Origin: Capsicum annuum
Taxonomy: Eukaryota > Streptophyta > Magnoliopsida > Solanales > Solanaceae
Direction: 5' to 3'
DNA length: 64,000 bases
Assembly (NCBI RefSeq): GCF_002878395.1
Contig: NC_061118.1
Coordinates: forward strand, 85,605,840 to 85,669,839
Shown: piece by piece, positions 1 through 12,296 of the stretch
How positions within the stretch are numbered: the first letter of the stretch is position 1
Layout: each line of letters begins with the position of its first letter
Program-made: the position numbers and the translations under genes
Notes under the pieces: model-generated
Databases searched by the model: none
Told to the model about the DNA's origin: nothing
Seen by the model: the letters and a program-made list of their open reading frames with translations, nothing else

Positions 1-914
1 GAGGATAACTAGGGGTAACTCCTATGTATTGGTAGGATTATTAGGCTAGAGTGGTCTTCCAATGTCACAAAATAGCCTGTGATCATTTAACCAACCAAGC
101 ACAATCAAAATTTAAATTTGAAATACTAATGAGTAAAGTTCTAGATGGTACAAGTACATATGAGATGTAGACAATTAAGCTCACACATGACATGCAAGTT
201 TTTTCAAGGGGGTTCAATTGTTCTACCCGCTTGAGACAAAGATGGAGTTTTCACTATTTTTTCAAAGTTAATTTTTAGAGTTACAGAAAGATGGAAAATT
301 TCATCATGAGGTTGCTCACGTCCATGCCTTCAAATTTTGCAAAATTTTCAGACGAAGGGAGTTATTTGTTTTGCATCTGCACCACACATAATTTGCTAAT
401 CACGACAACAACCCAAGTTGATATCTTATATTGTGGATCTAAATGGTTGGACCATCCACATGGCTACATAGACTTTGCAAATGGGTTATGAGTGCAATCC
501 CCAAATCATCAAGGCCACATGTACTCAAAATTCCCTTGCATTGACCATGATACCACAGGTACTCAAACTTTCCCTACATCCATGGTTAAAAAGCCAATCA
601 TAACGCTTTCCGCTTAAGAATGTTGTTACTCAGTTTATCATATGGAAAAGCTCATTGATTCAAACTAAACTAAAGTAGCAAACTAAGAACAAAGTAACTA
701 ATCTATGCAAATGTGGACACCATCAGAGTGTTCGAATATTAAAACCCAAATAAAACTAAGAATTATCCAAAAAAGCAGAAAAGTATGCAAAAATATAAAT
801 AATACAAGACCAAATCAAATGAATAAAGAGACACCCCCAACTGAATGGATAGTAGAGTCCCTACTGCATAAATAATCAAGGATAAAATAGATAAGGATGC
901 TCCTTGAAACCGCA
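1..914 (-). other. 3' untranslated part of element F, downstream of its env-position ORF
   Basis: No coding sequence is visible here. The stretch matches, base by base with small changes, the corresponding part of element G (about 23217-24142, same strand) and the reverse complement of element E (about 40700-41600). In a complete Athila element this lies between the env-position ORF and the polypurine tract, so the 3' LTR of F should lie just left of base 1, outside the window. Short open frames in it are not conserved between the copies. Confidence 0.7.
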
Positions 915-2135
915 TCAAGGGCTTCTTTCACTCTCGAATTCTGCATCATCATCATTCGTCTCAAGATTAATCCACTCAGCTGAAGCCTTATCATCACTCT
1001 TGACCTAAGAGGAAGAAAGTCTATCTCAGGGTTTTAGAACCTTCCATAAACCCTTCACCCCTTTCCATATCTTAATAAAGAACTTATCCCTCTTCTTCTC
1101 ACTTGTAACCATTTTTTCATATTCAATCCAGAGGTCTCGGTGTGACTTCAGCAAAGAGGAGTAGGCTTTCTCAAGCTTAGAAATGGTAGTCACTTACTTA
1201 TTTTGGTCCTCTTTGTACTTTTCATAATTAACATGTGCCACATATGATTGTTGGGAGGTAGAAGGCTCTTTCGGTCCTTGGGCCAAACTAGAAACAAGCT
1301 CTTTGATGGTTGTAATATTTAGTTTAATCTCCTCAAGAGGTCTCATGGTGATTTTCCTAGGAGACTCGGTCTCACTGCATGCCGGCCTTTCTAAGTTGAT
1401 CTTTCTTTTCTTGATTTTTTCGGGTACGCCCTCTCCTCAAATCCTCAAGGGTAAATGATGGTACTAGGATGCATCTATGTATGACTAGCATGCTCTTCTA
1501 CCCCTGCTTTCCTGTAAAGTTCAATAATTAAAGAAGGGAACAAGAGATGCATACCACCTTGGTTCTTGAAATGATCAATTTCATTGACCATGAGTTGATC
1601 GACATCCAGTGAGATGCTGTCTAGAATACAAGCAACTATCAGAAAACACAATTCTGGGATTTCTTTCATATGGGTGAAAGAGAAACTCAGCTACAAATAA
1701 TGTGAAACCATATGTGAGCCTCAAAAGTGAAGTCGTTCATGGAAATGTTGCTTTTAGTCTTACTCCAAGAGACTTTCTTTTAGAGGCATAGCTGACGCAC
1801 CAATAAACTCCCTGGTTTACACCCTTTTACTTTGAATTCACCCATGTCTACATGTTTTAGCCCATAAACATCATTAATTTTCTGAGCCCCAACTTTAACC
1901 AGTTTGCCCCAAATCATGACAGACACATTAAATGGGTTCAAAAAAGACACTTCACGGATATTGGCATAAAATTCACAGACCCATTGTTCATTTACAATGC
2001 ATGTATCCGAGGCAAAACACTTTCACCCTATGGATTCAATTTTTTCATGAAATGTCGGTAGTTTCTTTGAAACATTCTCCAAGCAAATTTCTCTTTCTGG
2101 GAGCAGCTTTGTCCTTGGAAGATCACTGTACTAGT
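915..2135 (-). pseudogene. Env-position ORF of element F (putative plant transposon protein family), distal part
   Basis: Read on the minus strand from 2135, broken frames give a recognisable protein: an EFYAN motif near 1960-1975, then GKLVKVGAQKINDVYGL, a KTKSNISMNDF segment, and a C-terminal part with SISLDVDQLMVNEIDHF and LLFPSLIIELYRKAGV (about 1480-1620). The order matches the family annotated in plant genomes as 'putative plant transposon protein domain' (PF20167 from memory). In Athila-type retrotransposons this ORF sits where an envelope gene would be; its function is unknown. A further stretch with coiled-coil character follows, and the stop falls at 915-917. Several stops and frameshifts interrupt it. 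The start of the ORF lies on the other side of element A, at about 17340-17402, so A split this gene. Confidence 0.7.
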
Positions 2136-3529
2136 TGATTTTCGGCTTTTGACAGAACATTTTACATATTTTTTAAGGGATAGTTGTATGTTTTCAAGCA
2201 ACTGATTTTGTATTGAATACTAGATTTTAGTGTTTTCAGGTTAAGGAGTTAGCTGAAGAAGAAACTTGGAAAAATAGCAAAAAAATGCCACTAACGGGCA
2301 AACTGACGGACCGTTAGCCATGCGATGGACCACCAGGGTGATGGTCAGAGTAAAATAAAAGGGAGAAAATAAGTGACCTCTGCGACAGTCCAAGTGGAAG
2401 ACCATCAACCATACGACTGACCATAAACTTAACTGTCAGGAGGAAACAAAACATGACACTTTGGGACCATCAGCGACGGTTTATGCGACGGACCATTAGG
2501 CTTCCAATAGTCCATCTAGGTGACTGTCAACTTGGACGCAACTTTTTTGAGTTTAAATTTTAAATCCTTTGTACCTAGGAGCATATAAATACCCAATTTA
2601 GGTTTTATTTAGGTATCTTTTATCATATTTCCATCTGAGAAACATTATTGTACGTATTATTCTCTATTATTCAAGAAAGAATTTTGGATCTAGTTATCTT
2701 TAGTCGGGTTCTCATTGAAGATTCAAGAACAATTTTTGTAACCTTTGTAAGTAATTCTTTGAATCTATTTTATGAAGAACACAATGATTTCCTCTTCTTC
2801 TTCTCTTGAAATATGTGGCTAAACTCCCATAACTAGGGTTATGGGATCCTTGATGTGAATAACTAATTGGGGTTGTAAGAATGCTTAATTTCCATATATA
2901 ATTGAGATTGTATAAACCCTTCTTCATATTAATGACCCTTTTTGATTGCAAACTTGAAGGGTGAGCCCAAGAACATTACTTGTATAAGAAGAAAAGTATA
3001 TGTTGGGAAAAAAAGGAGTTTACATGAAGTTTTAAGGCCTTAACCTTTGGGTTATAAGTTGATGCCTTAACAAGGATTGAGTCACATGAGAGATTAATTA
3101 AATAAATTCATATATTCTTTGAGTTTGAAGGAATTAAAGGGTAAACTACCCATTGAGGTTGAGAAACAAATGGGTCAACTTTAAAATTCAATAACTCTTG
3201 CAATTAAGTTATAGATTGGGAATTTAAGAGAATTCACAACCCCATCTGTTTGAACATCTTGGTTAACATAACTCTAGTTTGTTTGACCTCATTGAATTAG
3301 TATTTGCAATAAAATTCACTAGCTGGAACATTACTTGTTACAACCATTTAAACATTGTTACAAATTCAAAACCCACTTATTCAGGAACTTTCAATCAATA
3401 GTCTATTAATAACCATAACACTTAGTTTGGATAGTATTTCCTATGAGATTCGAGCCCAACTTAGTTGGGTTCTATATTTGACAGCGATCTGTTACACTTT
3501 CTAACAAGAGTTATAATTTGGGTGTATCA
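2136..3529 (+). repeat. 5' LTR of element A
   Basis: It matches the 3' LTR at 15943-17339 along its full length; both begin with TTTTGACRGAA shortly after TGAT and end in GGTGTATCA. It holds a patch of GACGGACCGTC-like words (2285-2535), a TATA box at 2584-2591 and then the long R/U5 part. In place of the 3' LTR's CTTACTCAGG it has CTTATTCAGG near its end, one of many C-to-T changes. Confidence 0.9.
2584..2591 (+). promoter_or_regulatory. TATA box of the 5' LTR of A
   Basis: TATAAATA within GCATATAAATACCC, about 450 bp into the LTR and conserved in the 3' LTR at 16393-16400. It is the natural candidate for the LTR promoter, with transcription expected about 30 bp further on. Confidence 0.7.
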
Positions 3530-3534
3530 AATTT

Positions 3535-3552
3535 TTGTGTCGTTGCCAAGGA
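3535..3552 (+). other. Primer-binding site of A (tRNA-Asp), decayed
   Basis: Six bases after the LTR end, TTGTGTCGTTGCCAAGGA matches 13 of 18 bases of TGGCGCCGTTGCCGGGGA, the complement of the plant tRNA-Asp 3' end that primes Athila elements. Four of the five differences are C-to-T or G-to-A, as expected from decay of methylated cytosines. Confidence 0.8.
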
Positions 3553-3659
3553 ATACAGTAGTTAATTAAGTCTGTGATTGTTAATTGACCTTTGGTCAAA
3601 GTTTCCTAAATTTTAATTTTTGTCTGTTGTATTTGTTTCTCATAGGTTGATTGTCTTGT

Positions 3660-5027
3660 ATGCCAAGTACATGGAGATCAGATGAACCTTTATTACCTAT
3701 TCATCCAGAACCTCAAATTATTAGCAGAATGGATCATTAACAAGATACGGAGAGGGTAGCTGCTCAGTAGGAAGAAGCTAGACTAGCTGCCTTAGTAGTT
3801 GCACAACTAAATCAGCAGAATGCGGATAATGCAAGCCGAGCACTAAACCCAGATGATGATAATCTGGGTGATGATGATTTATTAAATCCGACCAACCAAA
3901 GGCATACAGACAATGTACCTGCATCGATAAATAGGAATGTCAACATAAATCACCCTGCTAGGGTAATACCAGAGCGCCAGGCCATCTAATTTAATCTTGT
4001 AGATGATGATGATGACTTGGATGGAGCTAGTGCAATAGGGGTTATTATTCCTCCGCCTCTATCACCCGGAGCTAAGTTTAATATCACGAGTACTATGATC
4101 TAGTTGTTGCATCTGAAAAGGCTATTCGATGGACTTGCGGGTGATGACCCAAATATGCATTTGGTCAACTTTATCTCGATATGCAAATTATTTGACAACC
4201 CAGGAGTTGGTCAAAATGCTATTCGGTTGTGTTTGCTCCTATTGTCTCTGTCTAGGGAGGAAACTGTATGGTTGAATGGGATAACTCCCGACTCTATTAC
4301 CAATTGGAGGCAACTAAATAATGATTTCCTAGAAAGGTTTTTTCCTCCATCCAAGATGGCACAGTTGAGAGATAAAATCAATAACTTCAGACAGCTTCCA
4401 ACTGAAGCTCTCCATGAGACTTGGAAGAGATTCAAGAAGAAACTTATACAATATCCAAATCATTATATGACTAATGTCCAATTAATAGAGATGTTATATT
4501 AGGCCTTGAACTCTATGACAAAGCCAGCAGTGGATAATGCTGCGGGTGGGTCATTCATGGACCTTACTTTTCCTGAAGCAGCTGAGATACTTGATTGTAT
4601 GGAAAAGTAGAGTAGAGCTTGGTATACCAGGTATTCTAAGGTAGCAAGCTCTATTGTATCTATTAGCATAACTGCAGAGCAAAGGCAAAGGGAAGAAGAA
4701 CGTGACCAGGAAATGGCTCACATAAAGACACAAATGGATATTCTTACTAAACATTTATTATTAGGTAAGACAGAGAAGGTTAAAGCTGTAACATCACAGA
4801 GAAAAGCTGACTTCAATTATGAGGAGAAAGCCAACTGCTTGAACAATCATAGGGGTTTCTGAGGCAGTGGCCAAGGAAACCAAGGTCATAACTATTATGA
4901 AAAATCTGGCTATAAGGACCACGACCAAAGAAATTGGAAGAATAAAAATGATAGGAGTGGGTTGTATGTTCCTCCTGGAAACCGTGAGGCTGTTGGAACT
5001 AGTTTGGGGAAGATGTCCATGGAACCT
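3660..5027 (+). pseudogene. gag: gag of element A, first copy
   Basis: The frame opens with MPSTWRSDEPLLPIHPEPQ at 3660. The longest clean stretch, 4104-4502, is a retrotransposon gag capsid segment with the motifs GLAGDDPNMHL, DSITNWRQLNNDFLERFFPP and NFRQLPTEALHETWKRFK, typical of plant Athila gag. Several in-frame stops (for example near 3740, 3985 and 4100) prevent translation. The copy ends abruptly at about 5027, in the TCCATGGA sequence that in the second copy continues as EDMMEKVLKG, and is joined there directly to LTR-derived sequence. It is therefore the first unit of a tandem duplication, not an independent gene. Confidence 0.85.
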
Positions 5028-5178
5028 TACTCAGGAACCTTCGATCAACAGTCTGTTAACAACCATAACACTTAGTTTGTACAGTATTCCCTATGGCATT
5101 GACCCTAACCTAGCTGGGTTCTATAGTTGACAACGTCCGCTTACACTGTCTAACAAGAGTCATAATTTGGGTTTATCA
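5028..5178 (+). repeat. Internal copy of the LTR end inside element A
   Basis: These 151 bp match the last part of the A LTRs (5' LTR from about 3379, 3' LTR from about 17189), including AACCATAACACTTAGTTTG and the LTR terminus TTTATCA. The stretch sits between the two gag copies and is followed by a second primer-binding site. It resembles the 3' LTR more than the 5' LTR at several positions. Confidence 0.85.
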
Positions 5179-5183
5179 AATTT

Positions 5184-5201
5184 TGGCACCGTTGTCGAGG
5201 A
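5184..5201 (+). other. Second primer-binding site in element A
   Basis: TGGCACCGTTGTCGAGGA matches 15 of 18 bases of the tRNA-Asp complement, better than the first site. It lies exactly 1649 bp after the first site, in the same context of LTR end followed by gag. Confidence 0.8.
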
Positions 5202-5306
5202 ATACGATTGTCAATTAAGTTTGTGATTGTTAGTTAACCTTTGGTCAAGTTTTCTAAATTTTACATTTATTTGTTATTTTTGTTCTTTGTAGCATATTTC
5301 TTTTAC

Positions 5307-7039
5307 ATGCCGAATACAAGGAGGTCAGGTGGACCATTATTACCAGAACATCTAGAACCTCAATTGATTGGAAAAATAGCAGATCAACAAGAAGTGAACA
5401 GACTAGCTGCTCTAGCTAGAGCTCAACTTAACAAATAAAATGATGGTCAACTAACACGTCATCCTAACCTAAATGATAAAGACTTGGGAGATGATGATTT
5501 TTTAGATCCTACTAACCAAAGGCGTGTAGAGAATGTGGCTGCACTGGTGAAACGTAATGTGAACAGAAATTATCCTTTCAAAGCAAGATAACATAGGCAG
5601 CCTATGCAATTTGATCTTGAGAAGGATGAGGACAAAATGGATGGAGATGGTGCAACCAGAGCTATTATTCCTCCACCTTTGTCACTCAGAGCTAAGTTTA
5701 ATATTATGAGTACCATGATTCAATTACTTCATCTAAAAGGGATATTTGGTGGACTTTCGGGTAATGATCCGAATATGCATTTATTAAATTTTGTCACTAT
5801 TTTCAAGTATTTTGATAACCCAGGAGTAAGGAAGAATGCCATCCATCTTCACCTATTTTAGTTGTCTCTATCTGGGGAGGCAAAATTATGGCTTAATGGG
5901 TTGACTCCTGATTCTATAACAAACTGGAGGCAGCTAAAATGAGCTTTCCTATAAAGATTCTTTCTGCCATCCAGGATGTTATAGTTGAGGGATAGATCAA
6001 TAATTTTAGATAGCTCCCGACTGAGGCTCTTCACGAGACTTGGGAGAGATTTAAGAAGAAATTGATACAGTGTCCCAATTACAAAATGATTGACGTGCAT
6101 TTGATGGAGACTCTATATAGAGCCTTAAATTCTATTATGAAACTAGTGGTCGATAATTTTGCAGGAAGAGCATTTATGGATCTTACCTTTTCAAAAGCTT
6201 TTGAAATGCTTGATAGGATAACTAAATAGAGTAGAGCTTGGAATACCAAGGATTTTGAGGTAGCAAGCTCTACCGTGTCTATTGGAATGTCTATAGAACA
6301 ACGCAAGAGAGAGGAAGAATGTAACCAAGACATGGCTCATATGAAAATCTAGATAGATCTGCTTACCAAACATTTATTATTTGGGAGGACTGAGAAAGTG
6401 AAAGTTGTTGGGGCACAGAGCAGAGCTGATTCAGATTTTGAGGAGGAGGCCAACTATCTAAATAATTATAGGGGTTTCTGAGGCAATAGCAAAGGAAATC
6501 AAGATTAGAACTATTACGACAAAGTTGGTTACAAGGATAGGGAGCAAGGAAGTTATAAGAAGAAGAGTGATAGGAGTGGACTGTATGTACCTCCTAGAAA
6601 TTGGGATAATGCTGCTACTAGTTCAGGAAAAATATCCATGGAAGACATGATGGAAAAGGTGTTAAAGGGATTTAAGGTGACCAATGTTGGGGTGACGACG
6701 ATGAAGAGTGATTTATCCTCCATGAGTCAGTTGGTGAATTCATACTCAACTTCTATCAAGCAGTTGAAGCAGTAGATTAGCCAACTCTCGACAGTATTTA
6801 ATCAGAGGAAGAGTGGTACATTTCTAAGTGATACAGTGCAAAATCCTCAAAATGATAGCTCTTGCATGGAAATTACCACTCAGAGTGGTAAAGTATTATT
6901 TGGACCTTCTATGGGCAAAGATATGATTGAAGAGGATGTTGAAAATAAAGAAAGTTATCCAGTGGAGTTTGAGAAGCTGGATGGTAATGCAAACACATCT
7001 AACCACCAGCAAGTTGATGATTTAGAGAAAGAGAAGTAA
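5307..7039 (+). pseudogene. gag: gag of element A, second copy, complete to its C-terminus
   Basis: The start at 5307 (MPNTRRSGGPLLPEHLEPQ) corresponds to the start of copy 1. The capsid motifs return (GLSGNDPNMHLLNF, NFR-like and ETWERFKKK-like segments) but with more stops and frameshifts, for example at 5860 and 5940. Beyond the end of copy 1 it continues through a Tyr/Lys/Asp-rich linker, a DMMEKVLKG segment near 6650 and a Gln/Ser helix, and ends near 7039 with a charged tail (QQVDDLEKEK). No CCHC zinc knuckle is visible, which is usual for Athila gag. This is the copy in register with the downstream protease. Confidence 0.85.
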
Positions 7040-7053
7040 AAGGGAAAGGAGTA

Positions 7054-7658
7054 GTGGTTACTACTCTCCCAAAACCACCGCCACCCTTTCCCTATCGATT
7101 GAAAAAGATGGAAGATGATAAAAAGATTATTAAATTTATGGCAATACTAAAACAGTTGACAGTGAATGTGCCTTTGGTTAAGGCACTGGAGCAAATGCTT
7201 GAATATGGCAAATTCATAAAAGACCTTATGAAAAAGAAGAGAACAGTGAGCTACGAACTGCTGGATAATCTTCACCATTGCAGCGCCATTTTGACCAGAT
7301 CTTAGGTGAAATTAAAGCAGACCCAAGAGCATTCACTATCCCTTGTACTATCGGGTCTCTTGATTTGGTTAAATCCTTATGTGATCTCGGAGCAAGTAGT
7401 AACCTAATGCTGCTTGCTATTTATAAAAGGTTGGGTTTAGGGGATCCTACACCCATAAATATGCGATTAGTGATGATGGATAGGTCTGTGAAGCGGCCAA
7501 TGGGGATATTGTATGATGTGCTAGTAAAAGTGTCCAGCTTTATATTTCCTGTAAATTTCGTTATTTTGGACTGCGAGGTGGATTTTGAGGTACCCATAAT
7601 CTTGGGTAGACCTTTCCTCACAACCAGGAGTGTCCTTATTGATTTGAAGGCCAAATAA
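7054..7658 (+). pseudogene. Retropepsin-like protease region of A
   Basis: A proline-rich start (LPKPPPPFPYRLKK) is followed by the conserved plant gypsy segment FMAILKQLTVNVPLVKALEQM, then RAFTIPCTIGSL and the aspartic-protease active site region SLCDLGASSNLM, where D-x-G-A is intact (about 7380-7410). VPIILGRPFLTTRSVLIDLKA closes the domain. One frame change near 7290 and a stop at 7656 break it. In the live element this domain would cut the Gag-Pol polyprotein. Confidence 0.85.
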
Positions 7659-7659
7659 G

Positions 7660-9140
7660 TTATAGTTCAAGATTAATGATGAGGTAGTTCACTTTGATAT
7701 GTGCCAATTGATGAAGCAACTTAAGGAAATAAGTGTATTTTCCATTATTGATATTTATTATGAAGAATAACAAGAGGTTCCAATTGAGGAGAAATTTGCT
7801 GTAGAAACTTTGGCTGCAGTCTTGATGAATTTTAATAGTGAAGGTATTAAGGAGTACGAAGAGACAGTGTGTGCTTTGACGGGAATGGGATCCTATTATA
7901 TGCTCCCAAGAAGCTGGACTTAGATTTGAAGAAATGACCAATACCTCCGGCTAAGCCATCTATTGAAGAGCCACTGGTGTTGGAGTTGAAAGAGTTGCTA
8001 GGGCATTTGCGGTATGTGTTTCTAGGCAGTGGAAATACTTTGCCTTTGATTATTGTTGCTGATTTGGGTGATCATCAAGTTGAGGCACTTATCTCTGTGC
8101 TTAGACGATATAAAAGGGCCACAGGATGGACTATTGCCGATATCATTGGTATTCCTTCCGGTATTTGCACTCACAACATTCAGCTTGAAGAAGATTGTAC
8201 ACCAACCATTGAGCACCAATGCCTTCTTAATACACCAATACAGAGGTGGTTAAGAAGGAGATCATTAAATAGCTAGACACATGAGTTGTATACCCAATTT
8301 CCGATAGAAAGTGGGTAAGCCCTGTCTAATGTATGCCTAAGAATGGGGGCATGATTGCTTTAGCGAATGAGAAAAATGAGTTGATTTCCCTAAGGCCTGT
8401 GATTGGGTGGAGAGTTTGTATGGACTATCGCAAGCTCAACTCATGAACTTTGAAGGACCACTTCCCAATGCATTTTATGGATTAAATGCTTGATCGGTTG
8501 GCGGGAAGAGGTTGGTATTATATCTTGGATGGGTATTCAGGCTACAACCAGATTTTTATTTCTCCAAAGGATCAAGAGAAGATGATGTTTACTTGATTGT
8601 ATGGTACTTTTACTTTCAAGCGGATGCCATTTGGCGTATGTAATGCACCTGCCGTATTCCAACGGTGCATGAAGTCTTTGTTCTCCGACATAGTGGAGGA
8701 CACCTTGGAGGTGTTTATGGATGAGTTTTTAGTGGTGGGTGATTCTTTTGAACTATGTTTGGTGAATCTAAGTAGGGCATTGCAGCGGTGCAAAGAATTT
8801 AATCTTGTGATTAATTGGAAAAAATGCCACTTCATGGTGAAAGAAGGCATTGTTCTTGGTCACAAAATTTTTTCTAAAGAGATTGAAGTTGATAGGGCAA
8901 AAGTAGGAGTGATAGAGAAATTACCCCCTCCCATCTCTGTGAAGGAAGTGCGTATTTTCTTGGGACATGCTGGATTCTACCGCCGGTTTATTAAGGACTT
9001 CTCCAAGATCACTAATCCACTATGCAAGTTATTGGAGAAGGAAGCTAAGTTTGTATTTGATAAGGAGTGCAAGAAGGCATTTGAATGCCTTAAAGAGAAG
9101 CTTGTTGATGCCCCTATTATTATTTCTCTAGACTGGTCTA
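7660..9140 (+). pseudogene. Reverse transcriptase region of A
   Basis: A linker with EEPLVLELKELLGHLRYVFL (about 7965-8030) precedes the RT, as in other Athila elements. RT blocks then follow: VCMDYRKLN-like (about 8420), LDGYSGYNQI (about 8527), FKRMPFGVCNAPAVFQRCM (about 8617-8675), the catalytic box read as VFMDEF (8711-8728) and FLGHAGFYRRFIKDFSKI (about 8955-9010). The catalytic pair is normally D-D; the second Asp is Glu here. Several stops lie between 8270 and 8590. The enzyme would copy the element's RNA into cDNA in virus-like particles. Confidence 0.9.
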
Positions 9141-9535
9141 AGCCTTTTGAAATCATGTACGATGCAAGTGGAGTGGCACTGGGTGTTGTGCTTGGCTAGA
9201 AGAAAGAAAAATTGTTCCACCCTATTTACTATTTGAGAAAAGCATTAAATAGGGCATAGAAGAATTAGACTATTACTGAGCGGGAACTTCTCGCAGTCGT
9301 CTATGATTTTGAGAAGTTCTATGCTAACTTATTGGGAACTAAGGTGGTGGTTCATACAAACCACGCTGCCTTGAGATATTTGATGGCAAATAAGGATGCA
9401 AAACCAAGGTTAATCAGATGGGTGCTGCTTCTACAAGAGTTTGACTTCGAAGTCAAAGATATAAAAAGATGTGAAAATTAAGTTGCGGATCACCTGTCTA
9501 AACTTAAGGGTGACCAAGTAATCAAGGATGAGTTT
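9141..9535 (+). pseudogene. RNase H region of A
   Basis: MYDASGVALGVVLG (about 9155-9198) is the start of a retroviral-type RNase H, followed by a [15 protein letters not shown] helix (about 9277), [10 protein letters not shown] (about 9358) and VADHLSKL (about 9484). Stops at 9197, 9256, 9268 and near 9480 inactivate it. It is fused to RT in the ancestral polyprotein and would remove the RNA template. Confidence 0.85.
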
Positions 9536-10857
9536 TAAGTTGTTGATACATTTCCGAATTAGAGGGTCCTGGCTGCTGCGCTTGAAAGAGTGCCTTGGTA
9601 TGTAGCGTTTGCAAATTATGTGGTAAGTGAAGTCATCCTAGAGAATCTATATTTTCATCAAAGGAAGAAGTTCCTGTATGATGTTACACATTACTTCTGG
9701 GATGAGCCATATTCATTTTGGCGGTGTGTGGATAATTTTATCAGAAGGTGTATTCCAGAGGTGGACATATCAAATATCTTGGGAGCTTGTCATGCTTCTC
9801 CGATCGGGGGTCACCATGCATGTGACCATACTGCGAGGAAAGTGCTGCAAATTGGTTATTACTGGCCGACCTTATTCAAGGATGCCTATGAGTTTGTGCA
9901 AAGATGTGACCGATTCCAGAGACAAGGGTCAATCTCAAAGAATTAGAAATGCCTATGACAAAAATGATGGAAGTCGAGTTGTTCGATGTATGGGGTATTG
10001 ATTTCATGGGGCCCTTTATGAGCTCTTATGGGTTGAAATACATATTGGTCGCCATTGATTATGTTTTGAAATGGGTGGAAGTTATCGCTTTGGCTGATAA
10101 TGAAGGAAAGAGAGTGGTTGCATTCCTTAAAAAGAATATCTTCTCTCGCTTTGGGGTACCTTATACCATTATAAGCGACAGTGGATTACATTTTTGCAAC
10201 CGAGTATCTCGAGGTGCTTTGTTGAAATACGGTGTGAAATAGCATAAGGTTACTATGCCATATCACCAACAGACTAGTGGGCAAGTAGAAGTTTCAAACC
10301 GAGAGATAAAAGAAATTTTGGCTAAAACGGCGAATGCGAGCAGAAATGATTGATCTCGAAAGCTCGATGATGCCTTGTGGGCATATCAAACTGCTTTCAA
10401 AATGCCTGTTGGGATGTCACCATATTAGCTAGTCTAGTGTAAAGCATGTCACTTTTCAGTTGAACTATAGAACAAGGCTTTGTGAGCTCTTAAAAGACTT
10501 AACATGAACTAGAAAGAAGCAGTTGAGTTAAGGTTGGGACAGTTAAATAAGATGGAAAAATTCTATCTCAGAGCTTACGAAAGAGCCGATTACCATGAAC
10601 AAAGAATAGAGAAGAGCGATTTTCAATCTGGTGATTGGGTGCTATTATTAAAATCTTAACTTAGACTCTTTCCAGGAAAATTGAAATCAAGATAGTCGTG
10701 ATCGTTCAAGGTAAGTCAAGTGTTTCCATCAGGTGTGGTGGAACTTAAAGGTAAAGACGGAAGTTTGTTCAAAGTTAATGGGCAAAGAATTAAGATCTAT
10801 GTTGGTCTAACTGATGATGCAAAGCTATTGTTCACTGTGTATCTTGATAAAGTCTGA
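9536..10857 (+). pseudogene. Integrase of A
   Basis: The N-terminal HHCC finger is visible (SPIGGHHACDHTARK then [13 protein letters not shown]), but the last cysteine reads Phe at 9914-9916. The catalytic core follows at about 9949-10340 with [21 protein letters not shown] and a [10 protein letters not shown] segment, so the three acidic positions (D, D, E) are still readable. The C-terminal part has SGDWVLLLKS and FPSGVVELKG, and the frame ends with TGA at 10855. Stops near 9945, 10240, 10350 and 10425 break it. No chromodomain follows, in keeping with Athila rather than a chromovirus. Confidence 0.88.
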
Positions 10858-12296
10858 GTAGTTGAGGTAACCAAGTCGTGCCACGATAATAAATCAGGCA
10901 CTTGTGGGAGGCAACCCAGAAAGTGTTGTTGTAACTATAGTTAAAGTTTATTTGTTGTTTTTTATGCAATTTGATGTGTTTGTGAAGTGTGCAAGATTGA
11001 GAATACAGAAAGAAAGGAGCATCTACAGTTAATAAGGGGTGATGAAAAGACTGATAGACCGTCTAGGACTCGACAGACTGCCGCTAGAACCGTTAAATCC
11101 ATGGTAAATAAATGGACATTCTGGATAAGGCTTGATGGACAAGTCAGCGGGCCATCACTGTTCCGATGGACCGTCACTTCCACTATTAATATGAAGCTAA
11201 AATTCAAGGGTAGTGGAATAGACTGATGGACAAGTCGATGGACTGTCGTATCACTGATAGACGATCAGATCAACCATCGCAGCAAGGCATGATTTACATA
11301 TTTCTGGTAAGCCACAACGGTCAACCTGGCAGAACGTCAGGCACTTGATGAACCATCAGGTCAACCGTCAACTTAACCCTAGTCAGATGGGTCAGGTTCG
11401 GTTAATTTTGATGCTTATTTAATTTCTCGTATCTGACCTAAATGCTTTTAAACCAATAAGAAGAAGCAGTTACATACGTTGCTATACGTTCAAATCCTAA
11501 AACTATTTAATTTCCTTTGCATTTAAAGTATTTAGGATCAGTTATTCTCTTTTAGGACTCTCCTTCTTTATTTTATCCCCTACTTAAATGAACCCATCCC
11601 TCTCTTCTTCTCATCACAACATAAATTAACAATAACTAAAAAAGTCTTTGAATTTGGTTTTATTCTGAATTTGCAAGTGAGAAGAGTGAAGTTACTGCAC
11701 CATCAAGGTATGATCATAACCTTATTTTTCTTCTTTGAATTGCTAAATATGGAGTAAGTTGTTAGTTGTTACAAAAATTTCCCTCTTGTTTTTACTTTAT
11801 TCTGATTACAATTTCAAAGTCGAACTCTGCTGTGCATTATTTTGGGTGAAGTCTGAGTAACCCATACTGAAAGTGAGAAAATTATGCTTAAACATTAAGT
11901 TCATTCCATTGCTGTGTTAAGAAGTGAGAATGCACACCAGGTTTTCGACAATATGTCAAAGTGAAGTCTAAAAGTGAAAAGAGATATGGACGGCCACTTT
12001 GGCAGACAGTCGGACCTGCGACGGACCACCAGATAGCCCATCGCAAAGATGCAAAAATTGATGTTCACTAGATAAGCTACAACGGATGACTTGGAAGACC
12101 GTTAGTAAACTGATGGACCACCAGGTCAACCGTCGCAAGGATATCTAAAAAGAAGCATACTGGTTAAGGCCTGACGGTGAGTCCGGCGGACCGTCACAGT
12201 CTCGACAGACAATCAGACCTTCTGTTAAGACTCATTTTCATTTTTGTTGATTGGTTTTAAACTTCAAGATGATTCCTTGTTCTTTTCTCAGGCAAT
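10858..12296 (+). other. Spacer between pol and env-position ORF of A, with palindromic word patches
   Basis: No coding sequence is visible. Just after pol comes TTGTGGGAGGCAACCCAGAA (10900-10920), a short landmark shared by all Athila copies here. Two patches rich in GACGGACCGTC-like words (11040-11385 and 12000-12225) repeat the words found in the LTR. The spacer ends in a pyrimidine-rich run and CAG at 12289-12291, five bases before an ATG, so it could be an intron removed to express the downstream ORF. Confidence 0.6.

Noticed and set aside
1932..2138. Plus-strand frame of 68 codons with a plausible N-terminus
   Set aside because: It lies antisense to the env-position ORF of F, whose protein motifs on the minus strand are recognisable.
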